From positions 1 to 56,059 of the forward strand of contig JBCCTF010000002.1 of the NCBI GenBank assembly GCA_039198765.1: a stretch of 56,059 bases of DNA, in the 5' to 3' direction. A model generated the notes under the pieces. That model was not told the DNA's origin. It ran no database searches and saw nothing but the letters and a program-made list of their open reading frames with translations. A program made the position numbers and the translations under genes. Below are positions 8,273 to 18,467 of this stretch, one piece after another (the first letter of the stretch is position 1; each line of letters opens with the position of its first letter). The DNA comes from Parvularcula sp039198765 (lineage in GTDB: Bacteria > Pseudomonadota > Alphaproteobacteria > Caulobacterales > Parvularculaceae).

Positions 8273-9426
8273 CCGCCAAAGCCGGTGGTTCGGAGCGTAT
8301 CCTGGCTGCGATAGATCCACGCGGACATCACAAGTCCGAAACCGGCCATCATCGAGAGCATCACGGTGCCCCCGTAGCTGACCAGCGGAAGGGGCACACC
8401 GACGACGGGCGCCAGGCCCATCACCATCCCGGTATTGATCAAGACGTAAGAGACGAACGTTGCTGCCACGCCTAAGGTCAGCAGCCGACCGAAATGCGAC
8501 TTGGCACTCAGTGCAATCTGCAGCGCGGTGAAGAACACCGCGAGATAGAGACCCAGGAGCACCAGGGCACCGTAAAGGCCGAACTCCTCGCCAAGGATCG
8601 TGAAGATAAAGTCCGTGTGCATCTCTGGCAGGAAGTCGAGCTGGCTTTGCGTTCCTTGCATGTAGCCTTTGCCTTCGGTCCCGCCTGAGCCAATCGCGAT
8701 CTTCGACTGGTTCGGGTGATAGTTCGCACCCAGAGGGTCCGCATCAGGATTGAGGAACGCGGTGATCCGCTCCCACTGATACGCCTTGATGAGCCCCGAT
8801 TGCAGACCGCCAATCGCGCCGCCCACCGCGCCGATGATCCCAACCACCACCAGCCGCCACGACAAACCGGCAAGCAGCATGACGACCGCGCCTGACATGC
8901 CGAGCAAGATGGCGGTGCCAAGATCAGGCTGAAGGAAGACGAGGCCCACCGGCGCGCCAATCATCGCGAGAGGCGGTATGAGGCCGGTGAAGCTTGAGAC
9001 CTGCTTGAATTCCAGCCCGTGGTAGTAGCGCGCCAGAGCGAGCACGAGGGCGATCTTCATCACCTCCGAAGGCTGGAACTGAAATCCGCCAATATCGATC
9101 CACCGCTTCGCACCCATGTTCACCTCGCCGACGAGCGGCACGAGGAGGAGCATCAAGAGCGCGGCGACATACCCCGGGTAGGCCACCGACAGCCAAAACT
9201 TTAAAGGAGTGATCCCGATACCGATCAGCACAAGGAGCGCCAGCGAGAACCGCAAGCCGTGGGTCAGCGCGTAGGGCGACCAACTTCCTTCGGACACGGA
9301 CAAAAGGGCCAGAACACCCGTCGCCGCGATCATCGTCAGCAGCACGATGAGCGGAGCATTCAGCTCCGATAATCGCTGGCGAATTTTGTTCTTCTTAGCT
9401 GCCTGATCAATGACAATCGCGTTCAC
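8269..9426 (-). CDS. rodA: RodA, SEDS peptidoglycan glycosyltransferase
   Basis: A 385-residue polytopic protein (about ten membrane segments) of the SEDS family. RodA polymerises lipid II into glycan strands for side-wall growth, working with PBP2. The family's large periplasmic loop is visible: WERITAFLNPDADPLGANYH, then QSKIAIGSGG and LDFLPEMHTDFIF, which carry the conserved Asp and Glu residues. The start codon is GTG at 9426, overlapping the mrdA stop as GTGA, with GGGGGA about eight bases upstream. It is the last gene of the mre/rod operon. Confidence 0.96.
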   Translation of the reverse strand: MNAIVIDQAAKKNKIRQRLSELNAPLIVLLTMIAATGVLALLSVSEGSWSPYALTHGLRFSLALLVLIGIGITPLKFWLSVAYPGYVAALLMLLLVPLVGEVNMGAKRWIDIGGFQFQPSEVMKIALVLALARYYHGLEFKQVSSFTGLIPPLAMIGAPVGLVFLQPDLGTAILLGMSGAVVMLLAGLSWRLVVVGIIGAVGGAIGGLQSGLIKAYQWERITAFLNPDADPLGANYHPNQSKIAIGSGGTEGKGYMQGTQSQLDFLPEMHTDFIFTILGEEFGLYGALVLLGLYLAVFFTALQIALSAKSHFGRLLTLGVAATFVSYVLINTGMVMGLAPVVGVPLPLVSYGGTVMLSMMAGFGLVMSAWIYRSQDTLRTTGFGG

Positions 9427-11423
9427 TGGCCGGTCCCCCGGCGCAGTTGCGCAAGACGCTCGTTCTCACTGCGGCTCTTCCCGCTCCACAGATCATGTTT
9501 GTCCGTGTTTGCTGGATCTTTCTCGAGCACCGCCCGCATGATGTCCCGTGCGCGCGGGCCAGCGGAGCGACTCCCTGAGCCGCCATGCTCCACAACCACC
9601 GACAGCGCATAGCGCGGGTTCTCATAAGGTGCGAAAGCGACGAACAGGGCGTGGTCGCGCTGCTTCCAAGGCAGCTCTTCGTTCTTCAGCCTACGTCCCG
9701 TTTCAGGATCGCGCCTGATGCCCACCACCTGGCTGGTGCCCGTCTTACCGGCCATCAGATAGTCCGGCTTGAGCGTCGAGCGGGCAGCGGTGCCCCACTC
9801 GTTCACCACCTGGTTCATGCCGTCACGCACGGCCTCCAGATGCACCGGATCACCGGCGAGCTCAGCAAACGGCGCGGGCGGCATCACGTCGGCGCCCTTG
9901 GCACGGATCAACCGCGGCACAACCTCTTTATGCGTCGCAATGCGCGCGCTCATCACCGCCAGCTGCAGCGGCGTCGATGTGACAGCACCTTGGCCAATCG
10001 CCACAGACAGCGTCTCGCCAGGGAACCAGGTCTGGTTCGGCGGATCGTTGCGATAGTACGCACGCTTCCATTTCCGCGAAGGAACGATGCCGTCCTCTTC
10101 AGCGCCAATGCCAAGATCAAACGTCTGGCCAAGGCCATAGCGCTTGGCAACGTCAGCAAGCAGATCAATATCGACCTGGGTCGCCATATGCCAGAAATAG
10201 GTGTCGCAGGACTTCTTAATCGCCCCGCGCATATCGAGGGTGCCGTGGCCGTCCTTCTCCCAGCACGTGTACGTCCTATTCCCGAAACGGTAGGACCCGT
10301 TGCAGAACACTTTCGTGTCCGCAGCGATGCCTTGCTCCTGCGCGGCGATGGACGTGATCAGCTTAAACGTGGACGCGGGCGGGTATGTGCCCGCGACCGG
10401 CTTGTTCAAAAGCGGGTTACGCGGATCTTTGTTCAGCGCTTCCCACATCTTGGTGTCGATCCCGCGACTGAACGCGTTCGGATCAAATGTGGGGTAGGAC
10501 GCCATCACGAGGATATCGCCCGTCTCCACGTCAATCACGACGGCGGAGGCTGAGACCTTGCGGTCCTCGGTGTCGTCCGGATACTCCTTATAGTCCGCAG
10601 CCAGAATGTCCATCGTCTTTTGCTGCAGCTCTTTGTCGATGGTCAGGCCTAGGGGCTCACCCTGGTCAGGTTCCACGACACTATCGTCGTAAGTCTCAAT
10701 GACCCGGCCGTGGGCGTTGACCTGTACACGAACGGACCCGGACTCGCCTTGAAGGTCCGCATCGAACGTCCGTTCAAGGCCTGCTTTACCGACCTGGAAG
10801 CCAGGCTGGCGGTAGAGAAGCTCTGCCTTTTCAGCAGCATCTTCCGTCAGCGCCATGTTGCGGGCGTCGGCGATATCATCCGTGGTCGCTGCGCCCATGT
10901 AGCCAACGACGAAGGACGCGCCAGCATCCTCAGCATACGCACGACGTGCGCCGATTTCAGACACCACCCCGCGCATGTTGGTCGAGTGGAAGTTCACCGC
11001 GGCGTAGGTTTCCCAGTCGAGATTGTCAGTCACCAGGATGGGCAGGAAGCTCCGCTGGCGGCGCGCCTTGTCGAGAATACGCTGAATCCGCCCATCGCTG
11101 AGCGGCATCACCGCCGCGAGCTGCACCAGTGTGCGCTTGAGGTCGTCCGTACGCTCAGGAATGACCAGCACACGGAAATCAGGCACGCTGTTGGCCATGA
11201 TCAGGCCATAGCGGTCATGAATATCACCGCGCAGGGGCACGAGGAGGCGGGTATTGAACTGGTTTTCGTCAGCCTGCGTCCGAAATTCGTCATGGCGACG
11301 AACCTGTAAATCGTAGAGACGATAGACGATCCCGCCAAACAGCGCTGTCACGCCACCTGAAACGAGGGTCGCGCGGCGGGTGAATTCCATGTGCCGGGAG
11401 GTATCAAACGGTTCAACGCGCAT
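9423..11423 (-). CDS. mrdA: penicillin-binding protein 2 (elongasome transpeptidase)
   Basis: A 666-residue class B PBP that cross-links peptidoglycan during cell elongation. One N-terminal membrane anchor lies near residues 17-38, followed by the pedestal/dimerisation domain. The transpeptidase domain has its three motifs: SxxK at 351-354 (STFK), SxN-like SCD at 405-407, and KTG at 560-562 (GKTGTSQV). SCD rather than SxN is common in PBP2. The start ATG at 11423 is three bases from the mreD stop. The gene order mreB-mreC-mreD-mrdA-rodA is the classic rod-shape operon, which supports the assignment over the division-specific PBP3. Confidence 0.96.
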   Translation of the reverse strand: MRVEPFDTSRHMEFTRRATLVSGGVTALFGGIVYRLYDLQVRRHDEFRTQADENQFNTRLLVPLRGDIHDRYGLIMANSVPDFRVLVIPERTDDLKRTLVQLAAVMPLSDGRIQRILDKARRQRSFLPILVTDNLDWETYAAVNFHSTNMRGVVSEIGARRAYAEDAGASFVVGYMGAATTDDIADARNMALTEDAAEKAELLYRQPGFQVGKAGLERTFDADLQGESGSVRVQVNAHGRVIETYDDSVVEPDQGEPLGLTIDKELQQKTMDILAADYKEYPDDTEDRKVSASAVVIDVETGDILVMASYPTFDPNAFSRGIDTKMWEALNKDPRNPLLNKPVAGTYPPASTFKLITSIAAQEQGIAADTKVFCNGSYRFGNRTYTCWEKDGHGTLDMRGAIKKSCDTYFWHMATQVDIDLLADVAKRYGLGQTFDLGIGAEEDGIVPSRKWKRAYYRNDPPNQTWFPGETLSVAIGQGAVTSTPLQLAVMSARIATHKEVVPRLIRAKGADVMPPAPFAELAGDPVHLEAVRDGMNQVVNEWGTAARSTLKPDYLMAGKTGTSQVVGIRRDPETGRRLKNEELPWKQRDHALFVAFAPYENPRYALSVVVEHGGSGSRSAGPRARDIMRAVLEKDPANTDKHDLWSGKSRSENERLAQLRRGTGQ

Positions 11424-11426
11424 CGC

Positions 11427-11939
11427 TTAGCCCGCCAACGCGACGGCTTGCTTCGCAATCGTCCGTCTAAAGAAAAACAGTGCCACGGGGAATACCATCA
11501 CCGTGATGAGTCCCTGATAGACCAGCGGCCAAAGGGGCATGGTCCGGCTACCAAGGATCGACATCTCAATCCAAAAGAGCGTCAGCACACTGACAAGAGA
11601 AATCGCAAAGCCGGTGGACAGCACCACACTATCGCGGCCAGCGAAGTAGCTGCGCTGCCACAACACCGAGGCGTGCATCAGCAGATACACCGTTGCCCAG
11701 GGGCCAAGTGCCATTCCGTGAAGCAGGTCCTGGTAAAGCCCCGCCGCGAAGCTGAAACCCGCAGGCAAGCTGCTCGGCCTGTCGAGGCCGTAGAGGAAAA
11801 TGATCACCAGTGGGAGATACGGCGTCGGCAAGAATCCTTGAAACAGATTAAGCGGCACACTGAGGAGTGTGACCGAACCGAAAAGCAAAAGCGCTGAGAG
11901 GCCTAGCGTCCACGTTGTGGCGAGGTGGCGATCATCCAT
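11427..11939 (-). CDS. mreD: rod shape-determining protein MreD
   Basis: A 170-residue inner-membrane protein with about five transmembrane segments, matching MreD in length and in the PYLPLVIIFLYGL stretch near the start. It is a small core part of the elongasome that associates with MreC. I use the ATG at 11939 (MDDRHLATTW); the open frame extends to 12005 but that stretch is the mreC 3' end in another frame. The start overlaps the end of mreC by eight bases, which implies translational coupling. Confidence 0.93.
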   Translation of the reverse strand: MDDRHLATTWTLGLSALLLFGSVTLLSVPLNLFQGFLPTPYLPLVIIFLYGLDRPSSLPAGFSFAAGLYQDLLHGMALGPWATVYLLMHASVLWQRSYFAGRDSVVLSTGFAISLVSVLTLFWIEMSILGSRTMPLWPLVYQGLITVMVFPVALFFFRRTIAKQAVALAG

Positions 11940-12864
11940 CGGACGCCTCCTGCGCCCCGGGCTGAACCGAGGCCCTCTCTCCCAACTCGCCGCCTTCCGC
12001 ATCAATCTCCTGCGCGGGATCAGGGAAAGCGTAATCGATCACCCGAACGAGATAAGCGCCCTGGTCCGACGCATACAGACGAACATCGACACCCTTTTCA
12101 GTGAGCTTGCTCACCTCGCCCACGGGAATGCCTCGGGGCAGTGATCCGCCTGCACCAGATGTCACCACCCGCATCCCCACTTCGAGGGGAGCTTTCGGGC
12201 GTCCTGCGAATTGCTGGATCTCAGCGCGGCGCTCTGCCGTGCCAGAGAGAAGACCCTCCGTATCCACCGCTTCGATGTAGACCGGAATATGGCTGTTCGC
12301 GTCGGTCAAGAGAAGCACGCGAGAAGCCTGGCGGCCGACGGTGACCACGTGGCCAATGAGGCCCGCGCCATCGACCACAGCGTTGCCTTGGCGCACACCC
12401 GCGTCACGGCCAGCTGACAAAATCAGTGCACGGCGGAATGGGCCACCATTCTCAGCAATCACTTGCGCGGGGATGTAACGGTTCGTCTCGACCACCTTCG
12501 GGTCGAGAAGCATCTCGTACTCGGCCAAACGCTGCTCAAGCGCCATGGCCTGCTGCATCCAAATGCGCAGCTCTTCATTCTCTTCACGCAGCCGCTCGTT
12601 CTCATCGAGCACGGCGAAGTAGTCCGAAACGTTGCCCACCTGATTGCCGACGAAACGCACGGGACCTGAGAACAGGTTCAGCACCGGGGCGAAACGGTCG
12701 AGCAGCGTCTCGCGCGCTTTCTCAAAAACCGACGCCTGCGCGCCATAAATTGAAGCGACGGTGAGGAAAAAGCTGATGCCCAGCATGACGAGCAGGTTCG
12801 CAGGCGGACGCTCCGCCTCGCGAAGGCCTGATCGGCTCAGTTTGCTGAACAGTGCTGACTGCAT
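11932..12864 (-). CDS. mreC: rod shape-determining protein MreC
   Basis: A 310-residue bitopic protein: a membrane helix near 22-45, a coiled coil near 85-120 (NERLREENEELRIWMQQAMA), and the two-lobed beta domain (about 125-270) with GRDAGVRQGNAVVDGAGLIG and the late SGAGGSLPRGIPVGEV motif typical of MreC. It binds PBP2 and activates the RodA-PBP2 pair. The C-terminal tail (about 278-310) is acidic and poorly conserved, as usual in alphaproteobacteria. Confidence 0.95.
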   Translation of the reverse strand: MQSALFSKLSRSGLREAERPPANLLVMLGISFFLTVASIYGAQASVFEKARETLLDRFAPVLNLFSGPVRFVGNQVGNVSDYFAVLDENERLREENEELRIWMQQAMALEQRLAEYEMLLDPKVVETNRYIPAQVIAENGGPFRRALILSAGRDAGVRQGNAVVDGAGLIGHVVTVGRQASRVLLLTDANSHIPVYIEAVDTEGLLSGTAERRAEIQQFAGRPKAPLEVGMRVVTSGAGGSLPRGIPVGEVSKLTEKGVDVRLYASDQGAYLVRVIDYAFPDPAQEIDAEGGELGERASVQPGAQEASDG

Positions 12865-12987
12865 CAGCGCTCATCTCCCAAGCTTCTGCCCGGTATCACG
12901 CGCACAGCTTACGCTGAGCCGAGAGATTCGGACAGTGAATGTCCCGAATGCCTTTTGGGGGCCCCACCAGAGCCCGAACCGGTGCGA

Positions 12988-14028
12988 CTAGACGGCTGAA
13001 CTCAGCGCCGTCCGCATCGCGCGGTTGTTCTCGAGCGCAGCGCCCGTCCCCAAAGCCACACAGGAAAGCGGATCCTCTGCGATCGACACTGGCAAGCCGG
13101 TCTCTTCGCGAAGAAGTTTGTCGAGGCTCGTCAAAAGCGCGCCGCCGCCGGTGAGCATGATGCCCGTATCGACGATATCGGCAGCCAGCTCAGGCGGGGT
13201 CGCTTCGAGAGCAACCTTCACGGCCTCAACGATCTGCTGGACAGGCTCTTTCAGAGCTTCATGGATCTGCGCCGCGGAGATTTTCACCTCTTTCGGCACG
13301 CCGTGCATCAGGTCGCGGCCTTTGATGTGGATGACGGTCTTGCTGCTCTCATCATCAACGGTCGCAGCGCCGACCTCTTTCTTGATCCGCTCGGCGGAGC
13401 TTTCGCCGATCAGCAGGTTAAACTCGCGGCGAATGTAGCTGACGATGGCTTCGTCCATCTTGTCGCCGCCCACGCGGACCGAGCGGCTGTAGACGATGCC
13501 GGCGAGGCTAAGGACAGCGACTTCCGTCGTGCCGCCGCCGATGTCGACGACCATCGAGCCGGTAGGCTCAGCCACAGGAAGGTTGGCACCGTACGCAGCC
13601 GCCATAGGCTCTTCGATCAGGTCCACACGGCGTGCGCCAGCGGACAATGCGCTCTCTTGAATGGCGCGACGCTCAACAGCGGTGGCGCCGGAGGGCACGC
13701 AGATCACAATCCACGGGCTCGCGAACGAGCGGCGGTTATGCACCTTGCGGATGAAGTGTTTGATCATCGCCTCAGCGACTTCAAAGTCGGCGATCACACC
13801 GTCGCGCATCGGGCGGATGGCCTCGATCGCGCCAGGGGTCCGGCCCAGCATCTCTTTCGCTTCGTTGCCGACAGCTTTGACGATCTTGCGGCCCGAACGG
13901 GTCTCAATCGCCACCACGGAAGGCTCGTTCAAAACAATTCCGCGGCCTCGGACATAGACCAGCGTGTTCGCTGTCCCGAGGTCGATCGCCATATCCGCGG
14001 ACAAAATACCAAACAATGCGGAGAGCAT
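12988..14028 (-). CDS. mreB: actin-like cell-shape protein MreB
   Basis: A 346-residue bacterial actin that forms membrane-bound filaments guiding the elongation machinery. The phosphate-1 motif MAIDLGTANTLVYV and phosphate-2 motif MVVDIGGGTTEVAV are intact, as is the late GIMLTGGGALL adenosine motif. The start is the ATG at 14028, which has AGGAC five bases upstream; an upstream TTG (14043) would add five residues including that site and is less likely. It is the first gene of the operon. The 123-base gap to mreC contains a weak hairpin (TCGGGACA/TGTCCGA near 12928-12947) that might tune the high MreB to MreC ratio. Confidence 0.97.
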   Translation of the reverse strand: MLSALFGILSADMAIDLGTANTLVYVRGRGIVLNEPSVVAIETRSGRKIVKAVGNEAKEMLGRTPGAIEAIRPMRDGVIADFEVAEAMIKHFIRKVHNRRSFASPWIVICVPSGATAVERRAIQESALSAGARRVDLIEEPMAAAYGANLPVAEPTGSMVVDIGGGTTEVAVLSLAGIVYSRSVRVGGDKMDEAIVSYIRREFNLLIGESSAERIKKEVGAATVDDESSKTVIHIKGRDLMHGVPKEVKISAAQIHEALKEPVQQIVEAVKVALEATPPELAADIVDTGIMLTGGGALLTSLDKLLREETGLPVSIAEDPLSCVALGTGAALENNRAMRTALSSAV

Positions 14029-14133
14029 AGGTCCTGTTTCCAATCTCGAGCCTTGGAGCGTCCCTCAACGGCGAGAGACACGCCTTCAGCATGTTTCTGC
14101 GTGAGAACAGATCACACAGCCTTTGATTTCGGA

Positions 14134-14919
14134 TTAAGGCTTTTGCGCCGACTCGCTACTTTTCACCGATGTTTCCTCCGGTATCGCAGTTTGCGGCGCG
14201 AGACCAGCGAAGTCACTTCCCTTCAAACGCTGGTAAAGGACCCGGCATCCCAAGATAAAAAGCACCCAAAGAACGGCGAGAATCCCTAGGGTGATGAGGG
14301 CTTTTGGGTCCCCAGACGTCAGGAAACGCGCGGCTTCGTCGATCTGATCGGTGAAGAAGGCGATGATCGCGATTTTGGGCATGATCCCCAAGCCCGTGCC
14401 CGTCGCAAATTTCCAATATTTCATGCCTGATGAGCCGCAGATGGCGTTCACCACGATGAAAGGCGCGGAGGGTGTCCATCTAACGATCATCGAGGCAAGC
14501 ACGCCGCGGTTCTGCATCACCCGGACAATGGCCTGGGCCCGGTCGGCGGAAATCCGCTTCACCCAGAACCCGCCGAAGATGCGTCCTAGGGCAAACGTGA
14601 CCGCCGACGAAATCATCGTCGCCATCCAGGAATACAGCGCCCCGAGCGGCCCGCCGAAGACCGCTGCAGTGCCCGCGAACAGCAAAGCCTGCGGGAACCC
14701 TGTCAGGGCGAGGGCGGTGTAGAGCAGCGCTACAGCCAGGAAGCCCCAGGGGCTTTCTTTGGCGGCGGTCAGGAAGGCGTCGATGCCGTCGCGGTCCAAA
14801 TCCACGAACCCGCGCCCGAACAGCAGCAAAAACAGCACCGCTAAGACGAACAGCACCGAAAGCCCCGCGGACCACATGGTGCGCGCGTTCCACCGCGAGG
14901 TTGATTGAGCAGTGTTCAA
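14134..14919 (-). CDS. TVP38/TMEM64 (DedA-like, VTT domain) membrane protein
   Basis: A 261-residue protein with one N-terminal helix and a VTT (SNARE-associated) core: GFPQALLFAGTAAVFGGPLG, then SSAVTFALGRIFGG, and RWTPSAPFIVVNAICG with the conserved R-x(2)-P-x-x-P-like turn. DedA-superfamily proteins flip or move polyprenyl and phospholipids across the inner membrane. The TTG at 14919 is the first possible start; an ATG at 14877 (residue 15) before the first helix is an alternative. It lies upstream of mreB on the same strand, 105 bases away, and might be cotranscribed with the cell-shape genes. Confidence 0.85.
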   Translation of the reverse strand: MNTAQSTSRWNARTMWSAGLSVLFVLAVLFLLLFGRGFVDLDRDGIDAFLTAAKESPWGFLAVALLYTALALTGFPQALLFAGTAAVFGGPLGALYSWMATMISSAVTFALGRIFGGFWVKRISADRAQAIVRVMQNRGVLASMIVRWTPSAPFIVVNAICGSSGMKYWKFATGTGLGIMPKIAIIAFFTDQIDEAARFLTSGDPKALITLGILAVLWVLFILGCRVLYQRLKGSDFAGLAPQTAIPEETSVKSSESAQKP

Positions 14920-14984
14920 ACCGAAGGCGCCTTAAAACCAGACGCCTGCGCTAGCGCGCCCTGGGCCGCCGGACAATATCGCGC

Positions 14985-17900
14985 TTAGCGCTTCTGCGGC
15001 TGGTTATCGGGGTCAAGGGCCTCGGCAATCGCCTGATCCAAAGCTTCGCGTGTGCCCGCCGTCGGGTCCTCCACAGGCTCGAATACCCGGCGCAGAATGC
15101 CTGGCGTGAGCGCCGTGAGCGTGTTCACACTGATCGTCGGTTCATCAATCGGCCCTGTCAGGGAATAGGCGAACGCGAGCACGCCCTCTCCCTCGCGGCT
15201 GACGAACAGCCGACCTATCCCTGGCAATGCTCCGAGCACGGAGTTCACAGCATAGGCGGGGGCAATCGCCCCGCGAATGTTGATCGTCCCATTGGCCAGA
15301 TCGACCTCGCCATTGGCCGAGATACCGAGGGACGAGCCGACAAGCTTGGCGTCGGAGAAGCCCATCACCCCTTCGCGCATCCAGACATCACCTTCCAGCT
15401 TATCAAACCGGATGCCCTCACCGTTCAGAAGGTCACTCAGGCCATCAAGTGAGCCGATGGAGAGAAGCCGAGCAAGCGTCGGCGCCTCACGAACGATGAG
15501 CTGACCCGTCTCAAACCGGCCTGAGAATCCGCCCTCGGCAAGAGCCGTGCCTTTGATCGAGCCTGCGGCGCCGGTGACGGAACCAATGCCAAAAACCCCT
15601 GCTGCGAGGGTGCCGAAGTCCGTCGCCTCGATCTCAACGTAGCCAATTTTCTCCGTCAGCGGACGGTCGAGCGTGATGCTCAGTTGCTCATCAGCGCCAA
15701 AGTCGGAGGTCAGCATGAACTCATCAAAGTCTTTGCCGTTGTGACGCCCACGCGCTTTCACCGTACGCAGATCAATACCGTTGCGGAGGGACACGCGCTC
15801 GAGATCGATGTCCACCTTAGCGCGCCCCGGCAAACGGCCGCCGGGATCGGCCTCCTCGAAGAATTCATCGAGCATGGGAATAGCGTCAGCATGGCGGCCA
15901 ACAAGGCTGAAGTCGACCTGGCGTTCCTCCGTGATCAGACGAAACGACAGGTCTGCCCGATCCTCGATGAAGAACCGCGGTAGCTCCAGCCGTACGACGC
16001 CGCCGTCCTGGGTGAAGACGCCGCTGCCCTCAATGTTGAATGTCGGCGCGGAGAGCTTCAGCGTCGAAAGGCTGATCAGGTCCGTTCCATCACCCGAACC
16101 CTGCGGCTCGGGTATCGCCGCGACGGTCTCAAAGAAGCCTTCGAGCCCTGCCGGCTTGTTCAAACCCAACGCGGGGATGTCCACCTCGGCGTTGGTCAAG
16201 TCACCTGTGATCGCTAGGGGAGCGCCAGGTCTCAAGTCTTGCGTATATATCTGTGTACTGACGACACCTTTGAAAAACTCACGCAGCGGGACGCCCGCCA
16301 TGTCTGCCGCGACCGTATCAAGCTCTGCGCTGACAGAAAGATCAGCACGCTGATCCCCGAACAATTCCTGGCGCCATTCGAACACCGCAGGGGCCGAGGC
16401 CGCCTCACCCGTGCCGCGCACAATGAGCTTCGTTGGCGTGAGCTGAACTCTGCCTTCAGCTTCCATTGCGTCAATTCCGGGGAGGACGTTGTCGATCCCT
16501 CCGTAGGCGAAGGAACCATCTCCGACGACGCGAACATCATCCTCGTCAATCTCAGCCTCGAGAGGCCAAGTCACGGAAAGATCGAACCTTCCTTGGCCGG
16601 AGAAGTCACCCGGCTGATATCCAGCAGGGTCGAACTCAACAAGGCCCGCTTCTTCCAATGCCGCGAGCACGGTTGGGATCTGACCGACGAGAGTGGCAGT
16701 GAAGTTGGCGTCCTGACCCGGCGGATAGAATGCGGGCATACTGAGCTTCCCGCCCGCCACCTTCACGCCAGAAATGACGCCGCTCTCCGCCGTCACGGAG
16801 AAACTGTTCCCTGTGACGAGGGCACTTGCCGTCAGATCCTGAACGGGAGGCATATCCTCAACATAGCGGACGGTGGCGTCCGATGCGTTGAATGTGAAAC
16901 GCATCGTGTCATCGGCGAGTCCACTTTCAGGCTGGATCGCCAGCATTGGAATATCCGATGTATACCGAAGATCCGTCAGCACACCGACTTTCATATTGTC
17001 GACGACCCATTGACGCGCCTCACCAGCCAGCACTGTTGGCCAACCTGCGAGAACCTGCTGCGGCGTGAGAGGGCCCGGCAGAACAGCGTCGGACTCAATC
17101 CGAGGATTGCCAGCAAACCCAGGCGGGAAAGTCAGTGTCAATGATCCGTCTGCTGTGCTTCCAAAGAAGCTCGTTAGGATTCGGTCGAAGTGGATCCGCC
17201 GCTCCGCCGCGTCGAAGTCGCCTTGCGCGCGCATGGTGGCAATATCGATGGGCGCATCAAGGATCGCACCAAGGTCCACACGGACATTCTCACCCTCGAC
17301 ATCGAAGTCGAGGAGAAGCTCCGCAGGCGTCAGGATGTTATCGACCGCCACCTTGCCCACCAACTTCCCGCGGTTCTTAGCAATGTCATAGGTCAGGTTG
17401 GAGATGGTGAACCGGGGCGCAATGCCGTCGAAACTTGCGCGAAGTGTGTTGGTGCCGAACTCAAATGGGACCTCACCCACCTGCCCGCTCCCCGGGCGAA
17501 GGCGCACGTCGAAGGCGCCGCCCACAGGCGCGCCGGCGGCATCGACGCTGAGCACCACCTGGCCCTTAAAGTTCGTGTCGAGACGAACCGCATCGATACC
17601 AGCGAGGCCGAGGAGCGGCTGAATCGGCGCACCATCGGAGGTCAACTGAATATCCGTGATCCCGCCGGGGCGTGCCATCACGTCGAGGGCAGCAGCCGTC
17701 CGTATACCGCTGACTTCAAACGGCAAGGACGCGCTGATCGAGTAGCCGTCGTCCACCGGCCCGGCTTTAACCGAAGCACCCGTCAGCGCGAGATCGTCAT
17801 CACTGACATACGTCACGTTGACGTTGGGCAGCGACACCGCCCCGGCACCGCGAGAAATCGCGCTGAGCACCTGCTCGAACGCGAGACCACCCTCGCTCGA

Positions 17901-18329
17901 AGACGGCGTAACCTGGGGTACCGTCGCGTCAATCCGCCTAACTGTCAGTGTGCCGATCTTCACATCGCGGCGCAGCAAATTCTCAAACTTCAGGCCCAAA
18001 TCAACATCGGTCATCGTCGCGCGATAGTCGCTGGCCAGGACCACACTGCTCGCTGTCAAATCGAGCTCACCATCATGCACCCGGGCACGCAGACCATGCA
18101 GTTTCGCCTCGCCGCCGGTTTTCTGCGCGATCAGATGTTCAAGCGCCGGAGCGACGGCACCAACCGGCAGGCCACCGCTGAACAAAAGGCCGCCGAGGGC
18201 GCAAACAACGGAGAGACTTATCGCCGCGCATGCCGCCGCGAAGCCCGCAGCGGAAAAACGCCGCCGCGTCGGCAGTTCAGGCGCCTCGGCCTGATCCTGC
18301 TTAGGGTCTTCGTCGATCGTTTGGCGCAC
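14985..18329 (-). CDS. AsmA-like / YhdP-type giant envelope protein
   Basis: A 1114-residue protein with a single N-terminal membrane helix (about 28-50) and a very long beta-rich periplasmic body. It has the overall form of the DUF3971/AsmA-like family, the bacterial relatives of VPS13-like bridges. YhdP, TamB and YdbH in E. coli carry phospholipids from inner to outer membrane along a hydrophobic beta groove. The C-terminal part contains the typical AsmA-like repeat (ITLDRPLTEKIGYVEIEATD; FSGRFETGQLIVREAPTLAR) and a final GEGVLAFAYSLTGPIDEPTI block, as in YhdP. The start is GTG at 18329. It is divergent from the peroxiredoxin gene and not coupled to TVP38, from which 65 bases separate it. 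Confidence 0.85.
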   Translation of the reverse strand: MRQTIDEDPKQDQAEAPELPTRRRFSAAGFAAACAAISLSVVCALGGLLFSGGLPVGAVAPALEHLIAQKTGGEAKLHGLRARVHDGELDLTASSVVLASDYRATMTDVDLGLKFENLLRRDVKIGTLTVRRIDATVPQVTPSSSEGGLAFEQVLSAISRGAGAVSLPNVNVTYVSDDDLALTGASVKAGPVDDGYSISASLPFEVSGIRTAAALDVMARPGGITDIQLTSDGAPIQPLLGLAGIDAVRLDTNFKGQVVLSVDAAGAPVGGAFDVRLRPGSGQVGEVPFEFGTNTLRASFDGIAPRFTISNLTYDIAKNRGKLVGKVAVDNILTPAELLLDFDVEGENVRVDLGAILDAPIDIATMRAQGDFDAAERRIHFDRILTSFFGSTADGSLTLTFPPGFAGNPRIESDAVLPGPLTPQQVLAGWPTVLAGEARQWVVDNMKVGVLTDLRYTSDIPMLAIQPESGLADDTMRFTFNASDATVRYVEDMPPVQDLTASALVTGNSFSVTAESGVISGVKVAGGKLSMPAFYPPGQDANFTATLVGQIPTVLAALEEAGLVEFDPAGYQPGDFSGQGRFDLSVTWPLEAEIDEDDVRVVGDGSFAYGGIDNVLPGIDAMEAEGRVQLTPTKLIVRGTGEAASAPAVFEWRQELFGDQRADLSVSAELDTVAADMAGVPLREFFKGVVSTQIYTQDLRPGAPLAITGDLTNAEVDIPALGLNKPAGLEGFFETVAAIPEPQGSGDGTDLISLSTLKLSAPTFNIEGSGVFTQDGGVVRLELPRFFIEDRADLSFRLITEERQVDFSLVGRHADAIPMLDEFFEEADPGGRLPGRAKVDIDLERVSLRNGIDLRTVKARGRHNGKDFDEFMLTSDFGADEQLSITLDRPLTEKIGYVEIEATDFGTLAAGVFGIGSVTGAAGSIKGTALAEGGFSGRFETGQLIVREAPTLARLLSIGSLDGLSDLLNGEGIRFDKLEGDVWMREGVMGFSDAKLVGSSLGISANGEVDLANGTINIRGAIAPAYAVNSVLGALPGIGRLFVSREGEGVLAFAYSLTGPIDEPTISVNTLTALTPGILRRVFEPVEDPTAGTREALDQAIAEALDPDNQPQKR

Positions 18330-18467
18330 AGCACTCCACCCGGGTCACTTCATACCTAAGAAGATGCGGCCCGCAGGAGCAAGAAGACGCCCTGTCCCAA
18401 TGGACGGCAAGCCTGACCTTTGGCTAGGCGCCTGGCACCTAACAAACCCCATGCAAGGAGACTCCTT

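Noticed and set aside
12925..12950. terminator between mreB and mreC
   Set aside because: There is a weak hairpin (TCGGGACA/TGTCCGA) but no T-tract, so I mention it only as a possible attenuator in the mreB entry.
17190..18359. 389-codon plus-strand open frame opposite the AsmA-like gene
   Set aside because: It is antisense to a strongly conserved protein, has no family likeness and no ribosome-binding site; long antisense frames are usual in GC-rich DNA.
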